Source of the DNA: Pyrinomonadaceae bacterium | GTDB taxonomy: Bacteria; Acidobacteriota; Blastocatellia; Pyrinomonadales; Pyrinomonadaceae | NCBI GenBank assembly: GCA_021228405.1 | Contig: JAJQRF010000005.1 | Coordinates: 62,001 to 126,000 of the forward strand | Direction: 5' to 3' | Length of the DNA: 64,000 bases | Shown here: in pieces, positions 49,824-56,885 of the stretch | Position numbering within the stretch: position 1 is the first letter of the stretch | Layout of the letters: each line of letters opens with the position of its first letter | The notes under the pieces: model-generated | Told to the model about the DNA's origin: nothing | What the model saw: the letters and a program-made list of their open reading frames with translations, nothing else | The model's database searches: none | Made by a program: the position numbers and the translations under genes

Positions 49824-50498
49824 TTACTTTAAATCCAAAATTGCCCAATCGTGCTGTGTCGCAGTTTGGCGCAGACGAAAATCGGGATTGACCGCGACCG
49901 GATGACCGACGATGGAAAGCATCGGCAGGTCGGAAATGCTGTCGGAATAAGCATAAGATTCGCTTAGATTGATATTGTTCTTTTCGGCATATTCGCGCAT
50001 CCATTTCGCCTTCGTTGCCGAAGCCATCACAGGAGGAAGAATTCTGCCCGTCGCATAGCCGTTGACGAACTCCAAGCGGTTTGAAACGAATTCGTCGATG
50101 CCGAGATATTCGCACAAACGGTCGACCGTAAAATCGAGCGCGCCCGTGATGACGATCTGTTTCTGCCCGATCTTTTTCGATTGTGCGATCAGTTCGCGCG
50201 TGCCGTCGAAGATCGCGGGTTTCAAAACTTCTTCAAACAACTCTTCCGAAAAATAGCGCAGACGGTCTTGCGATTCGCCCGCGTATGATTGAAAAAAGAA
50301 TTCGTTGAAAACGTTGCGCGAATAGAGATCGGTCACGCCGAACAGCGGAAGTTTGGCAAACGTTCCGACGCTTTTTTTGATGGTGGTAAAAAAACCCTGC
50401 TGGCGGCGCGAATAGAAAGCGAGCGTGTGCACGAGATTCGTGCCGACGAGTGTGCCTTCGAGATCGTAAAAAGCCGCCGCTTGTCCGTTATTTTTCAT
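49824..50498 (-). CDS. HAD-IB family phosphatase
   Basis: A 224-residue haloacid-dehalogenase-like hydrolase of subfamily IB, related to phosphoserine phosphatase. Motif I is Asp12-Leu-Glu14-Gly-Thr (YDLEGTL), with Glu instead of the second Asp that acts as acid/base. Motif II is the Thr in VITGALDF, motif IV is YSDSISDLPML. The Glu for Asp exchange keeps an acidic residue but is not usual. The substrate is unknown; a sugar- or lipid-phosphate is possible. Cotranscribed with the M28 peptidase. Confidence 0.82.
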   Translation of the reverse strand: MKNNGQAAAFYDLEGTLVGTNLVHTLAFYSRRQQGFFTTIKKSVGTFAKLPLFGVTDLYSRNVFNEFFFQSYAGESQDRLRYFSEELFEEVLKPAIFDGTRELIAQSKKIGQKQIVITGALDFTVDRLCEYLGIDEFVSNRLEFVNGYATGRILPPVMASATKAKWMREYAEKNNINLSESYAYSDSISDLPMLSIVGHPVAVNPDFRLRQTATQHDWAILDLK

Positions 50499-50589
50499 TA
50501 CGCTTTATTTTGCAAAACTTAGATAGACTTTTATTTATATAAAGACATAGAATATAACAAAATTTCGACAATTTGGGTAATTTAACAGG

Positions 50590-51369
50590 ATGAAAAAAGT
50601 CAGCTTTTGCACATTAATTACAGTTGTGTTCATTGTTCTAACCTTCGGCGGATGCGCTTCAAAAGTCGAAAGCGAACCCGAAGTAAGGGAAACCGCGCCC
50701 GTCGCCGACCTGCTGAAAGAAGCGGAAGAAAATTTCAAACAGCGCGAAGATATTGCCAAACTGCGCCACGCCGTCAATGTTTTGAAACGGGCGCGTTCGG
50801 CGGACGAGAAAAATTACGAAGCCGCGTGGAAGCTCGCGCAATACAGCTATTTTCTCGGAAAGGCGACGAATGACGACAAGGAAAGCGAACAGATTTTCGC
50901 GGTCGGGACAAACGCCGGACGCGTTGCCAGCCGCCTCGAACCAAACCGTCCCGAAGGTCATTTCTGGCTCGGCGCGGCTTACGGCGGCGAAGCCGAACGT
51001 TTTCCTTTTACGAAAGGCTTACCGAACGTCGAAAAGATCAAGGAATCGATGAACCGCGTTATCGAGATCGACCCGAAATTTCAAGGCGCGACCGCCTTCG
51101 ACGCACTCGCAACCATCGAAATTAAAACCGCTTCATTCGGCGGAAAACCCGAAAAAGCCGTCGAACTTTTGCAGAAAGGATTGGAACTCAACCCCGACAA
51201 CTTTCTTTCGCGGCTCAACTTAGCCGAGGCGTATCTCGCGCTCAAACAAAAGGACGAAGCGAAAAAACAACTCGAAATGATCTTCAAGATCAAACCCGCG
51301 CCCGAGCTTCAACCCGAATACAGGGAGATCGAAGGAAAGGCACGAAAGATGCTGGAAACGAAATTTTAG
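50590..51369 (+). CDS. TPR lipoprotein, TatT-like
   Basis: A 259-residue lipoprotein. The signal peptide carries a lipobox (VLTFGGC, Cys22). The rest is helical TPR-like repeats (YEAAWKLAQYSYFLGKATND, FLSRLNLAEAYLALKQKDEA). The segment HFWLGAAYGGEAERFPFTKG and ESMNRVIEIDPKFQGA resembles the TatT component of TRAP-transporter-associated lipoproteins (Tp0956-like). It probably acts as a periplasmic scaffold. The stop codon TAG at 51367 is the first triplet of the heptanucleotide array H2. Confidence 0.82.
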   Translation: MKKVSFCTLITVVFIVLTFGGCASKVESEPEVRETAPVADLLKEAEENFKQREDIAKLRHAVNVLKRARSADEKNYEAAWKLAQYSYFLGKATNDDKESEQIFAVGTNAGRVASRLEPNRPEGHFWLGAAYGGEAERFPFTKGLPNVEKIKESMNRVIEIDPKFQGATAFDALATIEIKTASFGGKPEKAVELLQKGLELNPDNFLSRLNLAEAYLALKQKDEAKKQLEMIFKIKPAPELQPEYREIEGKARKMLETKF

Positions 51370-51467
51370 TCCCGAGTCTTGAGTCTGAAGTCTTGAGTCA
51401 ATCTTTGATTTGCAGTTTTCTTTTTTTGATTTTAGACTTTGGACTCAAGACTTCAGACTTTGGACTA
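51367..51467. repeat. Heptanucleotide array H2, two inverted arms
   Basis: Left arm: AGTC-type units with TAGTC at 51367, GAGTC at 51374 and 51381, AAGTC at 51388, GAGTC at 51395 (7-bp steps). Right arm in inverted orientation: GACTT at 51435, GACTC at 51442, GACTT at 51449 and 51456, GACTA at 51463 (7-bp steps). The first unit contains the stop codon of the TPR lipoprotein gene. It could fold into one long hairpin with a 34-nt middle. Confidence 0.85.
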
Positions 51468-51474
51468 AAACTTT

Positions 51475-51972
51475 ATGCGTCGTGCCATTTTTCCCGGTTC
51501 ATTCGATCCTTTGACTTGCGGACATCTCGACATCATCGAGCGCAGTTTGCCGCTTTTTGACGAGATCGTGATCGCCGTTTTAAATAATCCCGAAAAAAAT
51601 CCGATGTTTTCCGTCGAAGAACGCTGCGAAATGATCGGCGCGGTTCTGCGCGAGATCGAAACTGAAAAATGTCTGCTCACGGTCGACAGTTTTTCGGGCT
51701 TGACCGCCGATTTTGCGCGGAAAAAGGAAGCCATTGCTATCGTGCGCGGCATCCGTGCCGTTGCCGATTATGAATACGAACTCCGAATGGCTCTGATGAA
51801 CCGCCGGCTCGAACCTTCAATCGAAACCGTTTTCCTGCTTGCCGCCGAAGAATATTCGTATGTTTCCTCGACCTTGATGAAACAGGTTTTCACGCTCGGC
51901 GGGCGCGTCGAGGGCTTGATTCCGAAAGCGATCGAAGCGAAAATGCGCGAAAAAGCGGATTCGGGCAATTGA
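51475..51972 (+). CDS. coaD: Pantetheine-phosphate adenylyltransferase
   Basis: A 165-residue enzyme that adenylylates 4'-phosphopantetheine, the penultimate step of coenzyme A synthesis. The nucleotidyltransferase motif is GSFDPLTCGHLDII (7-20), followed by AIVRGIRAVADYEYELRMAL and the EYSYVSSTLMKQV segment. The length is normal. The ATG is only 8 nt after heptanucleotide array H2. A MITE-like repeat follows. Confidence 0.95.
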   Translation: MRRAIFPGSFDPLTCGHLDIIERSLPLFDEIVIAVLNNPEKNPMFSVEERCEMIGAVLREIETEKCLLTVDSFSGLTADFARKKEAIAIVRGIRAVADYEYELRMALMNRRLEPSIETVFLLAAEEYSYVSSTLMKQVFTLGGRVEGLIPKAIEAKMREKADSGN

Positions 51973-51975
51973 ATT

Positions 51976-52191
51976 TAAGCACCCCAACAAAATTAAGTTA
52001 GATTAACTAAAAACTCCCCTCCTTTTTTAAGGAGGGGTGGCGCGAAGCGGCGGGGTGGTTGGTGCAAGTTTGGCAATTCGACAGTTTAGGCTTGAGATAA
52101 AACCACCCCGTCCGCGAAGCGCGTCCACCCCTCCTTAAAAAAGGAGGGGAACTTTCTTTTGATTTAGCTTACATTCCGTATTAATGCTTAA
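51976..52191. repeat. MITE-like element copy B (long form)
   Basis: Left end TAAGCACCCC..AAATTAAGTTAGATTAA, then CTCCCCTCC core and an extra inverted pair (GGGGTGGCGCGAAGCGGCGG with the complement CCGTCCGCGAAGCGCGTCCA), ending with AGGGGAACTTTC..GCTTAA. It can fold into one long hairpin of about 215 nt. Confidence 0.75.
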
Positions 52192-52288
52192 GTCCTGCAA
52201 CAAAATTAAGTTAGATTGAATAAAAACTTCCCTCCTTAAAAAAAGGAGGGGAGTTTTTTAGTTTCATTTAATATTGCGTGAGTGCTTA
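52188..52288. repeat. MITE-like element copy C
   Basis: Left TTAAGTCCTGC..AAATTAAGTTAGATTGAAT, core ACTTCCCTCC / GGAGGGGAGT, right end TAATATTGCGTGAGTGCTTA, inverted relative to the left. It overlaps copy B by about 4 nt, so they share an end. Confidence 0.75.
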
Positions 52289-52365
52289 TCAAAACGCCCG
52301 TTTCATAATTTTTTTGATTTTCCGTTTTACTTTTCCCTGCCGATTCAAGTTAAAATAACTGCGTT

Positions 52366-53574
52366 ATGACTTTTCCCGTTTCCGAGAATACTGCAAGAAT
52401 GCAAACGTCATCGACGTTTAAGGCGATGCAAGCCGCCGCGAACTTACGCGAACAGGGTTTCGACGTGATCGATCTGACCGTCGGCGAACCCGATTTCCCG
52501 ACACCGCGATTTATCAAGGATTTGGCGATCGAAGGGCTGGAAAAAAACATCACGAAATACACCGCCGCCGCCGGAATGAAGCCTTTCATCGAAGCGGTCG
52601 CGCATTTTTATAAAGCACAGTTCGATGCGGACGTTTCGCCGCAACAGGTCGCGGCGGCGTGCGGCGGAAAACAGGCACTTTTCAACGCCATCTGCACACT
52701 CGTCGGTCACGGCGACGAGGTTCTGATCCCGAAACCTTTCTGGGTGACGTTTCCCGAAATCGTCAATTTCACGGGCGCGAAGAACGTTTTCATCGAAACG
52801 GAAGAAACGGACTTTATCCTGACTGCTGAACAGGTCGAAGCCACGATCACCGGTAAAACGAAACTTTTAATCATCAATTCGCCGAGCAATCCGTCGGGTC
52901 GGGTCGTTCCCGCAAGCGAGATGCGGAAAATTATCGAACTCTGCGCGCGCCGCGAGATTTACGTCATCACGGACGAATGCTACCTTTATTTCGTCTATCC
53001 GCCGGCGGAAGTTTTCACGGCGGCGGTTTTGCCGCCCGACATCCGCAAATATGTCTGCGTCGCGGGTTCGTTTTCAAAAACCTACGCGATGACGGGCTGG
53101 CGCATCGGCTACACGATCGCAACGGAAGAATGGACAAAAGAGATCATCAAACTGCAAAGTCATTCGGCGACGCATCCGACCTCGTTCGTCCAATACGCCT
53201 GCGCCCGCGCGATGGAACGCCGCGAAGAATCGATGGCAGCAGTCGCGGAAATGCTCGCCGAATATAAACGCCGCCGCGATTGGTTCATCCCTGCGCTCAA
53301 CGAGATCGAAGGCATCAAATGCCCGATGCCCGAAGGCGCGTTTTACGCCTTTATCGACGTGCGCGAAAAGATCGACGGCGGTAAATTCAAAGTTTCGCAG
53401 GACGTTGCCGATTATCTCTTAAACGAAATCCAAGTTGTCACGACCGACGGCGCGGCTTTCGGTGCGGAAGGCTTTTTGCGCTTATCCTACGCGACCTCGA
53501 TGGAAAACCTCGAAAAAGCCGTCGAACGCTTAAAGAAATTATTCAACACCGCCTCTCAACAAACCGCAAATTAA
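52366..53574 (+). CDS. Class I PLP-dependent aminotransferase
   Basis: A 402-residue aminotransferase of the aspartate / aromatic branch. PLP contacts: the Schiff-base Lys238 in AGSFSKTYAMTGWRIGY (233-249), Asn in NSPSNPSG (171-178), Asp in TDECY, and the substrate carboxylate Arg in GFLRLSYATS. It probably interconverts an amino acid and its keto acid. It is followed by heptanucleotide units that start at its stop codon. Confidence 0.93.
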   Translation: MTFPVSENTARMQTSSTFKAMQAAANLREQGFDVIDLTVGEPDFPTPRFIKDLAIEGLEKNITKYTAAAGMKPFIEAVAHFYKAQFDADVSPQQVAAACGGKQALFNAICTLVGHGDEVLIPKPFWVTFPEIVNFTGAKNVFIETEETDFILTAEQVEATITGKTKLLIINSPSNPSGRVVPASEMRKIIELCARREIYVITDECYLYFVYPPAEVFTAAVLPPDIRKYVCVAGSFSKTYAMTGWRIGYTIATEEWTKEIIKLQSHSATHPTSFVQYACARAMERREESMAAVAEMLAEYKRRRDWFIPALNEIEGIKCPMPEGAFYAFIDVREKIDGGKFKVSQDVADYLLNEIQVVTTDGAAFGAEGFLRLSYATSMENLEKAVERLKKLFNTASQQTAN

Positions 53575-53601
53575 CTGATAACTGAGAACTAAGAACTGAT
53601 A
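53572..53601. repeat. Heptanucleotide array H3, single arm
   Basis: TAACTGA at 53572 and 53579, GAACTAA at 53586, GAACTGA at 53593, all 7 bp apart. The first triplet of the first unit is the stop codon of the aminotransferase. Confidence 0.7.
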
Positions 53602-53611
53602 TACTTATTGA

Positions 53612-53887
53612 ATGAAAGACATTATCGGTTGGGCAAGCTCTTTAATCTTGCTTCTCACATTAATCAGGCAGGTTTACAAACAATGGAAGGACGGCGAAAC
53701 CGAAGGCGTTTCGAGTCTGCTTTTTATCGGTCAGCTTTTTTCGTCGGTCGGTTTCACGATCTACAGTTATATGGTCGAAAACTGGGTTTTCACCATCACC
53801 AACGGCGTTTTGACGATCAATAATATTATCGGGATTTGTTTATATTTCTATTTTCTCAGAAAAAACAAAAAAGAGGAGAAGGAATAA
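53612..53887 (+). CDS. SemiSWEET-type small transporter
   Basis: A 91-residue membrane protein with three helices (DIIGWASSLILLLTLIRQVY, GVSSLLFIGQLFSSVGFTIY, NGVLTINNIIGICLYFYF), the size and layout of bacterial SemiSWEET / PQ-loop half transporters, which work as dimers and pass sugars or similar small solutes. The Q-V-Y-K-Q-W segment stands where the PQ motif would be, so a canonical Pro-Gln is missing. Its stop TAA is followed at once by array H4. Confidence 0.8.
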   Translation: MKDIIGWASSLILLLTLIRQVYKQWKDGETEGVSSLLFIGQLFSSVGFTIYSYMVENWVFTITNGVLTINNIIGICLYFYFLRKNKKEEKE

Positions 53888-53970
53888 GTCCAGTAAATAG
53901 TCCATAGTCCGGAGTCCGGAGTCCGAATGGTTTCTACGACTCCGGACTCCGAACTATGGACTCCGGACTA
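53885..53970. repeat. Heptanucleotide array H4, two inverted arms between two stop codons
   Basis: Left arm: TAAGTCC at 53885 (stop of the SemiSWEET gene), AGTCC at 53899, 53906, 53913 and 53920. Right arm: GACTC at 53938 and 53945, AACTA at 53952, GACTC at 53959, GACTA at 53966. Reading the minus strand, the right end starts with TAG (53968-53970), the stop of the amphi-Trp gene. The array thus fills exactly the gap between two convergent stop codons. Confidence 0.9.
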
Positions 53971-54195
53971 CCTGCTTTTCCACTTTATCTCGACTTCGAG
54001 TTCGTGGATGTCGTCCTCGCGTTCGTATTCAAAATCTATCTGCGCATCCGCCGGAACATAGATGCGCTGACCGCTGACCTGAATCTCGAACGCCTTCCCT
54101 TGTTCGATCGCTTCCGCCAGCCGCCGCAGTTTCTCCGCCGTCTGCTTGTTTGAATACCCTTTTTCGACCTCTACTTCATTGGTAATTTTGCTCAT
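53968..54195 (-). CDS. Amphi-Trp domain protein
   Basis: A 75-residue protein starting at the ATG at 54195; a longer frame to 54243 runs through heptanucleotide repeats and is unlikely. The pattern SNKQTAEKLRRLAEAIEQGK, then VSGQRIYVPADAQIDFEYER and LEVEIKWKSR matches the amphi-Trp domain, a small alpha+beta domain ending in a conserved Trp (here W72). The function of this domain is unknown. Its stop codon is the last triplet of array H4. Confidence 0.85.
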   Translation of the reverse strand: MSKITNEVEVEKGYSNKQTAEKLRRLAEAIEQGKAFEIQVSGQRIYVPADAQIDFEYEREDDIHELEVEIKWKSR

Positions 54196-54196
54196 A

Positions 54197-54313
54197 ATTA
54201 AATAACGGATAACGGATAACGGATAACTGATAACTGTTTTCATTATCCACTATCCGTTATCCGTTATCCACTATCCACTATCCGTTATCCACTATCCGTT
54301 ATCCGTTATCCGT
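54197..54313. repeat. Heptanucleotide array H5, two inverted arms
   Basis: Left arm: TAACGGA at 54203, 54210 and 54217, TAACTGA at 54224. Right arm: TATCCAC or TATCCGT at 54244, 54251, 54258, 54265, 54272, 54279, 54286, 54293, 54300 and 54307. That is ten units exactly 7 bp apart. The stop codon and last three codons of the 225-residue protein (minus strand) are inside the right arm. The amphi-Trp gene starts next to the left arm. Confidence 0.9.
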
Positions 54314-54973
54314 CGGCGGTCCGGGTTTGTCGGCTTCGTCGGGTTGTCTGATATGGCTGGCGGTTTGCCATTCGGCGAGCTTTTCGGGGTTGTTGCGGAA
54401 ATGATTTTTCATTGCGCGGTCAAGTTCCTTGCGCGTGGCAAGCGCGGCTTTGACGGCGGCTTCCTGTTCGGCAGTTGCGCCGACGCTCGTTCGTTTCCCG
54501 TCCGACTGATCGTGCGCGGCTTCGCGAAATCCTTCGACCTTCGCTTGAAGTGCCGTAAAAAATGTCTTCTTTAACGCGTATTTTTCAAACCGCGATTCAT
54601 TAGCCGAAGCATCGCGGATAAATGATTCGGCATAGTTGATCGCCTCTTCATACGTGATTCTTCCGCTTTCGATGACAAAAGTATTTTGAAACGCCGGGTC
54701 TTTTGCCTCGATTATCCGCGCCGTTTTCGCGACCATCCGCACATCGGTTTCGATCTCGAAAATCCGCGCTTCTTTACTTCGCGTCCCGCTGAGTCCCGCG
54801 CCTTTCGCGGAAACAAGCGTGATGCCTGCCTCGTTCAATCTGTCAATGTTGTTTTGATTTGCCGTAAAAAGTTCGACCGTATAAGGCACTTCGGTTTTAA
54901 GCTCAGGATTTGCTTCACCGAAATGACCGATGCGGATACAAGCTTCAAGAATATTTCTTTTTCTGTCACTCAT
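54299..54973 (-). CDS. Conserved-looking cytoplasmic protein, unknown
   Basis: A 224-residue protein from the ATG at 54973; a GTG at 54988 is also in frame, but GAGG lies 7 nt before the ATG. The sequence has the blocks ACIRIGHFGEANPELKTEVP, PYTVELFTANQNNIDRLNEA, EIETDVRMVAKTARIIEA and a helical C-terminal half rich in Lys and Arg (KNHFRNNPEKLAEWQTASHI). The last three residues and the stop are encoded by array H5. I do not recognise a family. It may be nucleic-acid-associated, a guess from the basic helices only. Confidence 0.65.
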   Translation of the reverse strand: MSDRKRNILEACIRIGHFGEANPELKTEVPYTVELFTANQNNIDRLNEAGITLVSAKGAGLSGTRSKEARIFEIETDVRMVAKTARIIEAKDPAFQNTFVIESGRITYEEAINYAESFIRDASANESRFEKYALKKTFFTALQAKVEGFREAAHDQSDGKRTSVGATAEQEAAVKAALATRKELDRAMKNHFRNNPEKLAEWQTASHIRQPDEADKPGPPTDNG

Positions 54974-55185
54974 TTTCAAATACCTCACAAAAAATAGATA
55001 AAGCCCCGACCGCCGACAGCCGGACCGACAAGAAACTTCATACTGATCCCGTCGCGGTGTGTTAAATTTTATAAATCTTTTCTATTATTTTTTCAAGTGT
55101 TTTGTTAAAGTGCCTGAAAAAAAAATAATGTCCCTCACGGGACATCTTCTTTCTAAAAAGAGTGAACCAGCCTGCATTTTATTTC

Positions 55186-55215
55186 TTGACATTCAAACGT
55201 ATTCAAAGCTAAATT
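55186..55215 (+). promoter_or_regulatory. Candidate sigma-70 promoter
   Basis: TTGACA (55186-55191), an 18-bp spacer, TAAATT (55210-55215). Transcription would start near 55222 and leave a leader of about 140 nt before the ATG at 55361. Confidence 0.6.
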
Positions 55216-55265
55216 CTTAACAACTTTTTAATTTACAAAAACCGACAACCATAGGAAGCAAATCA

Positions 55266-55283
55266 GGCATTTGGGGAAATGCC
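55266..55283 (+). other. Leader hairpin of the 55.4-kb unit
   Basis: GGCATTT (55266-55272), loop GGGG, AAATGCC (55277-55283). It is in the predicted leader between the promoter and the start codon and is followed by a purine-rich ACGAGGTGAGATCAGCAG. It matches no riboswitch I know. Confidence 0.5.
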
Positions 55284-55360
55284 GAAAAACGAGGTGAGAT
55301 CAGCAGAATTTTTCCGTCATTTCGTTTCTTTGCAGTTAAGGTTGTTTTTATATCTTACTT

Positions 55361-56272
55361 ATGAAAATTTTATTGTCCTTGATGTTTTTCGCCTTCGCCG
55401 GTCAACTCTTCGCAGTAGATAAATGGCTTTTGAATGTTCCCAAAGATTCCTATGTAGTTCTCAAACCGAATAAAGCCGTGTTCGGTTTTGAAAAATTGTC
55501 CGCTTGGTCGGGTCGCAATACCTACGGTGCCGCCATCACCCAATTTGAAGACAAAATCCGCGTCAACGGCGATGAAAACTGGCGTGAGATTGGCTGGTCA
55601 ACGATGGTGCAATGCGTCTTGGCAAAAACCGACAAAAAGAAAAATGCCGTCATAGTTGAAATCCGATGCGGCAACGACAATGTGAATCTGACCTTCGATG
55701 CGAGCATAAAAGACCTCAACAAGGCATTTAAGGAAGTAGTTTTCGTCGGCAATCTGCCGGGCTTTTTAAACAGCGATTATTATTTGCAGGAAGTCGAAAA
55801 AAGATTTCTCCCGAAAATCTTTAGCGGAAAACTCGAAGTAATCCCGCTCGGTATGCAAAGAAAACTCATCGAATTCGTAAATTTTGAACCTTCGTTGCTC
55901 GGCGGTGAAGAGTATAAAGGAAAATTTTATCTAAAGATGGGCGGCGCGGATGATTTTGTCTATAACTCGCTTCAGGTTAATCAATCTCTAAGAACCTCTC
56001 TGACCGTCCAAAAAATTATCGCCATGGGTATTAAAGACATGGTAACGCTGAAAGTATATGAAGGTTTGGACGGGCTAAAAATCGAAGTAAAAATATTCTT
56101 TAAGGATTTCCTGCGCGAGGCTAATCCCAATTTTGAAGACTTTTCAATTTATTTTACCTTTGAAGAACTGGAAAGATTTCAAAAAGCCGACATTACAAGT
56201 CAGCAATTGATCGATAATTCGATAGTCCTCATCAACGGCAACCGCGTTCAGGTATCGCTTACGCAATTTTAA
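55361..56272 (+). CDS. Secreted protein of unknown function upstream of a DnaB-like ATPase
   Basis: A 303-residue protein with a signal peptide (MKILLSLMFFAFAGQLFA). The mature part is mostly beta with segments WLLNVPKDSYVVLKPNKAVF, TMVQCVLAKTDKKKNAVIVE (one Cys near 87, another in EIRCGNDN) and an alpha/beta end (FEELERFQKADITSQQLIDN). No family recognised. It is followed after 13 nt by the ATPase gene, which has its own ribosome-binding site AAGGAGAA in the gap, so both genes belong to one unit with a long leader. Confidence 0.7.
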   Translation: MKILLSLMFFAFAGQLFAVDKWLLNVPKDSYVVLKPNKAVFGFEKLSAWSGRNTYGAAITQFEDKIRVNGDENWREIGWSTMVQCVLAKTDKKKNAVIVEIRCGNDNVNLTFDASIKDLNKAFKEVVFVGNLPGFLNSDYYLQEVEKRFLPKIFSGKLEVIPLGMQRKLIEFVNFEPSLLGGEEYKGKFYLKMGGADDFVYNSLQVNQSLRTSLTVQKIIAMGIKDMVTLKVYEGLDGLKIEVKIFFKDFLREANPNFEDFSIYFTFEELERFQKADITSQQLIDNSIVLINGNRVQVSLTQF

Positions 56273-56285
56273 GGAGAAATTAAAT

Positions 56286-56885
56286 ATGACGGCAAATATA
56301 CAAAAACGAATGAATAATTTAACCGACGAAGCAAGCTCTTTGTTTGCTCGGTTATCGCCTGGCGACTTGATGATTCTGGGAGCGCGTCCGCGGCAGGGTA
56401 AAACGCAGTTGGGGCTCGGACTCGCGGTCGAGGCGATGAAATCGGGGCGCAACGGCGCGTTTTTTACGCTCGAATACACGGCGAATGAGGTGTTTGAACT
56501 TTTCAAAAGCATCGGCGAAGACGCGGCGCAATTCGGCAATGTCTTTAAGTTCGACGCTTCCGACCGGATCAATGCCGAATATTTGATGGCGGAACTGGCG
56601 GAGATGCCGTCGGGCACGATGGTCGTGGTCGATTATCTACAGCTTTTGGATCGAAAACGGGAAAATCCCGAACTGGCAACGCAGATCGGCGCGTTAAAAT
56701 CGTTTGCCGCCGAACGCGGGTTGATTATGGTTTTTCTCTCGCAGATCGACCGTTCATATGCGGCAACTGACGGAGCTTGCCCGAATCTCGACGATGTCCG
56801 CCTGCCGAATCCGCTCGATCTGACGCTTTTCGACAAAGCCTGTTTCTTAAGCGACAACGAAATACGATTTTCGGCGTGGAATTAG
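56286..56885 (+). CDS. Solitary DnaB-C/RecA-like ATPase
   Basis: A 199-residue P-loop NTPase of the DnaB C-terminal / KaiC-like RecA fold. Walker A is GARPRQGKTQLG (about 32-43), Walker B is VVVDYLQLLDRKRENPE (about 116-132) and SQIDRS is the sensor-like segment. It has no N-terminal DnaB domain and no loader or primase neighbour, so it is not the replicative helicase. The VDYLQLL and the following SQ-R are characteristic of DnaB helicases. Possible roles are a small accessory ATPase or a decayed remnant; its clear start site argues against decay. Coupled to an exported protein of unknown function. Confidence 0.75.
   Translation: MTANIQKRMNNLTDEASSLFARLSPGDLMILGARPRQGKTQLGLGLAVEAMKSGRNGAFFTLEYTANEVFELFKSIGEDAAQFGNVFKFDASDRINAEYLMAELAEMPSGTMVVVDYLQLLDRKRENPELATQIGALKSFAAERGLIMVFLSQIDRSYAATDGACPNLDDVRLPNPLDLTLFDKACFLSDNEIRFSAWN

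Larger units (their letters stand above)
51973..52365. other. Gene-free gap filled by two MITE-like elements
   Basis: Contains MITE-like elements B (51976-52191) and C (52188-52288) and a short AT-rich promoter-like region before the aminotransferase gene. No gene seen. Confidence 0.7.
54974..55360. other. Divergent region with promoter and leader of the 55.4-kb unit
   Basis: Holds a perfect 7-bp hairpin with loop TCAC at 55128-55145 (ATGTCCC / GGGACAT), a promoter-like pair at 55186-55215, and a leader with a second hairpin (55266-55283). No gene seen. Confidence 0.6.

Noticed and set aside
54193-54243. A longer start for the amphi-Trp protein at 54243
   Set aside because: The extra 16 residues are encoded by heptanucleotide repeats. 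The family domain starts after the internal Met at 54195.
55222-55360. A known riboswitch in the leader of the 55.4-kb unit
   Set aside because: I compared the hairpin and flanks from memory with c-di-GMP, fluoride, preQ1, SAM and glycine riboswitches and found no match, so I call it only a leader hairpin.
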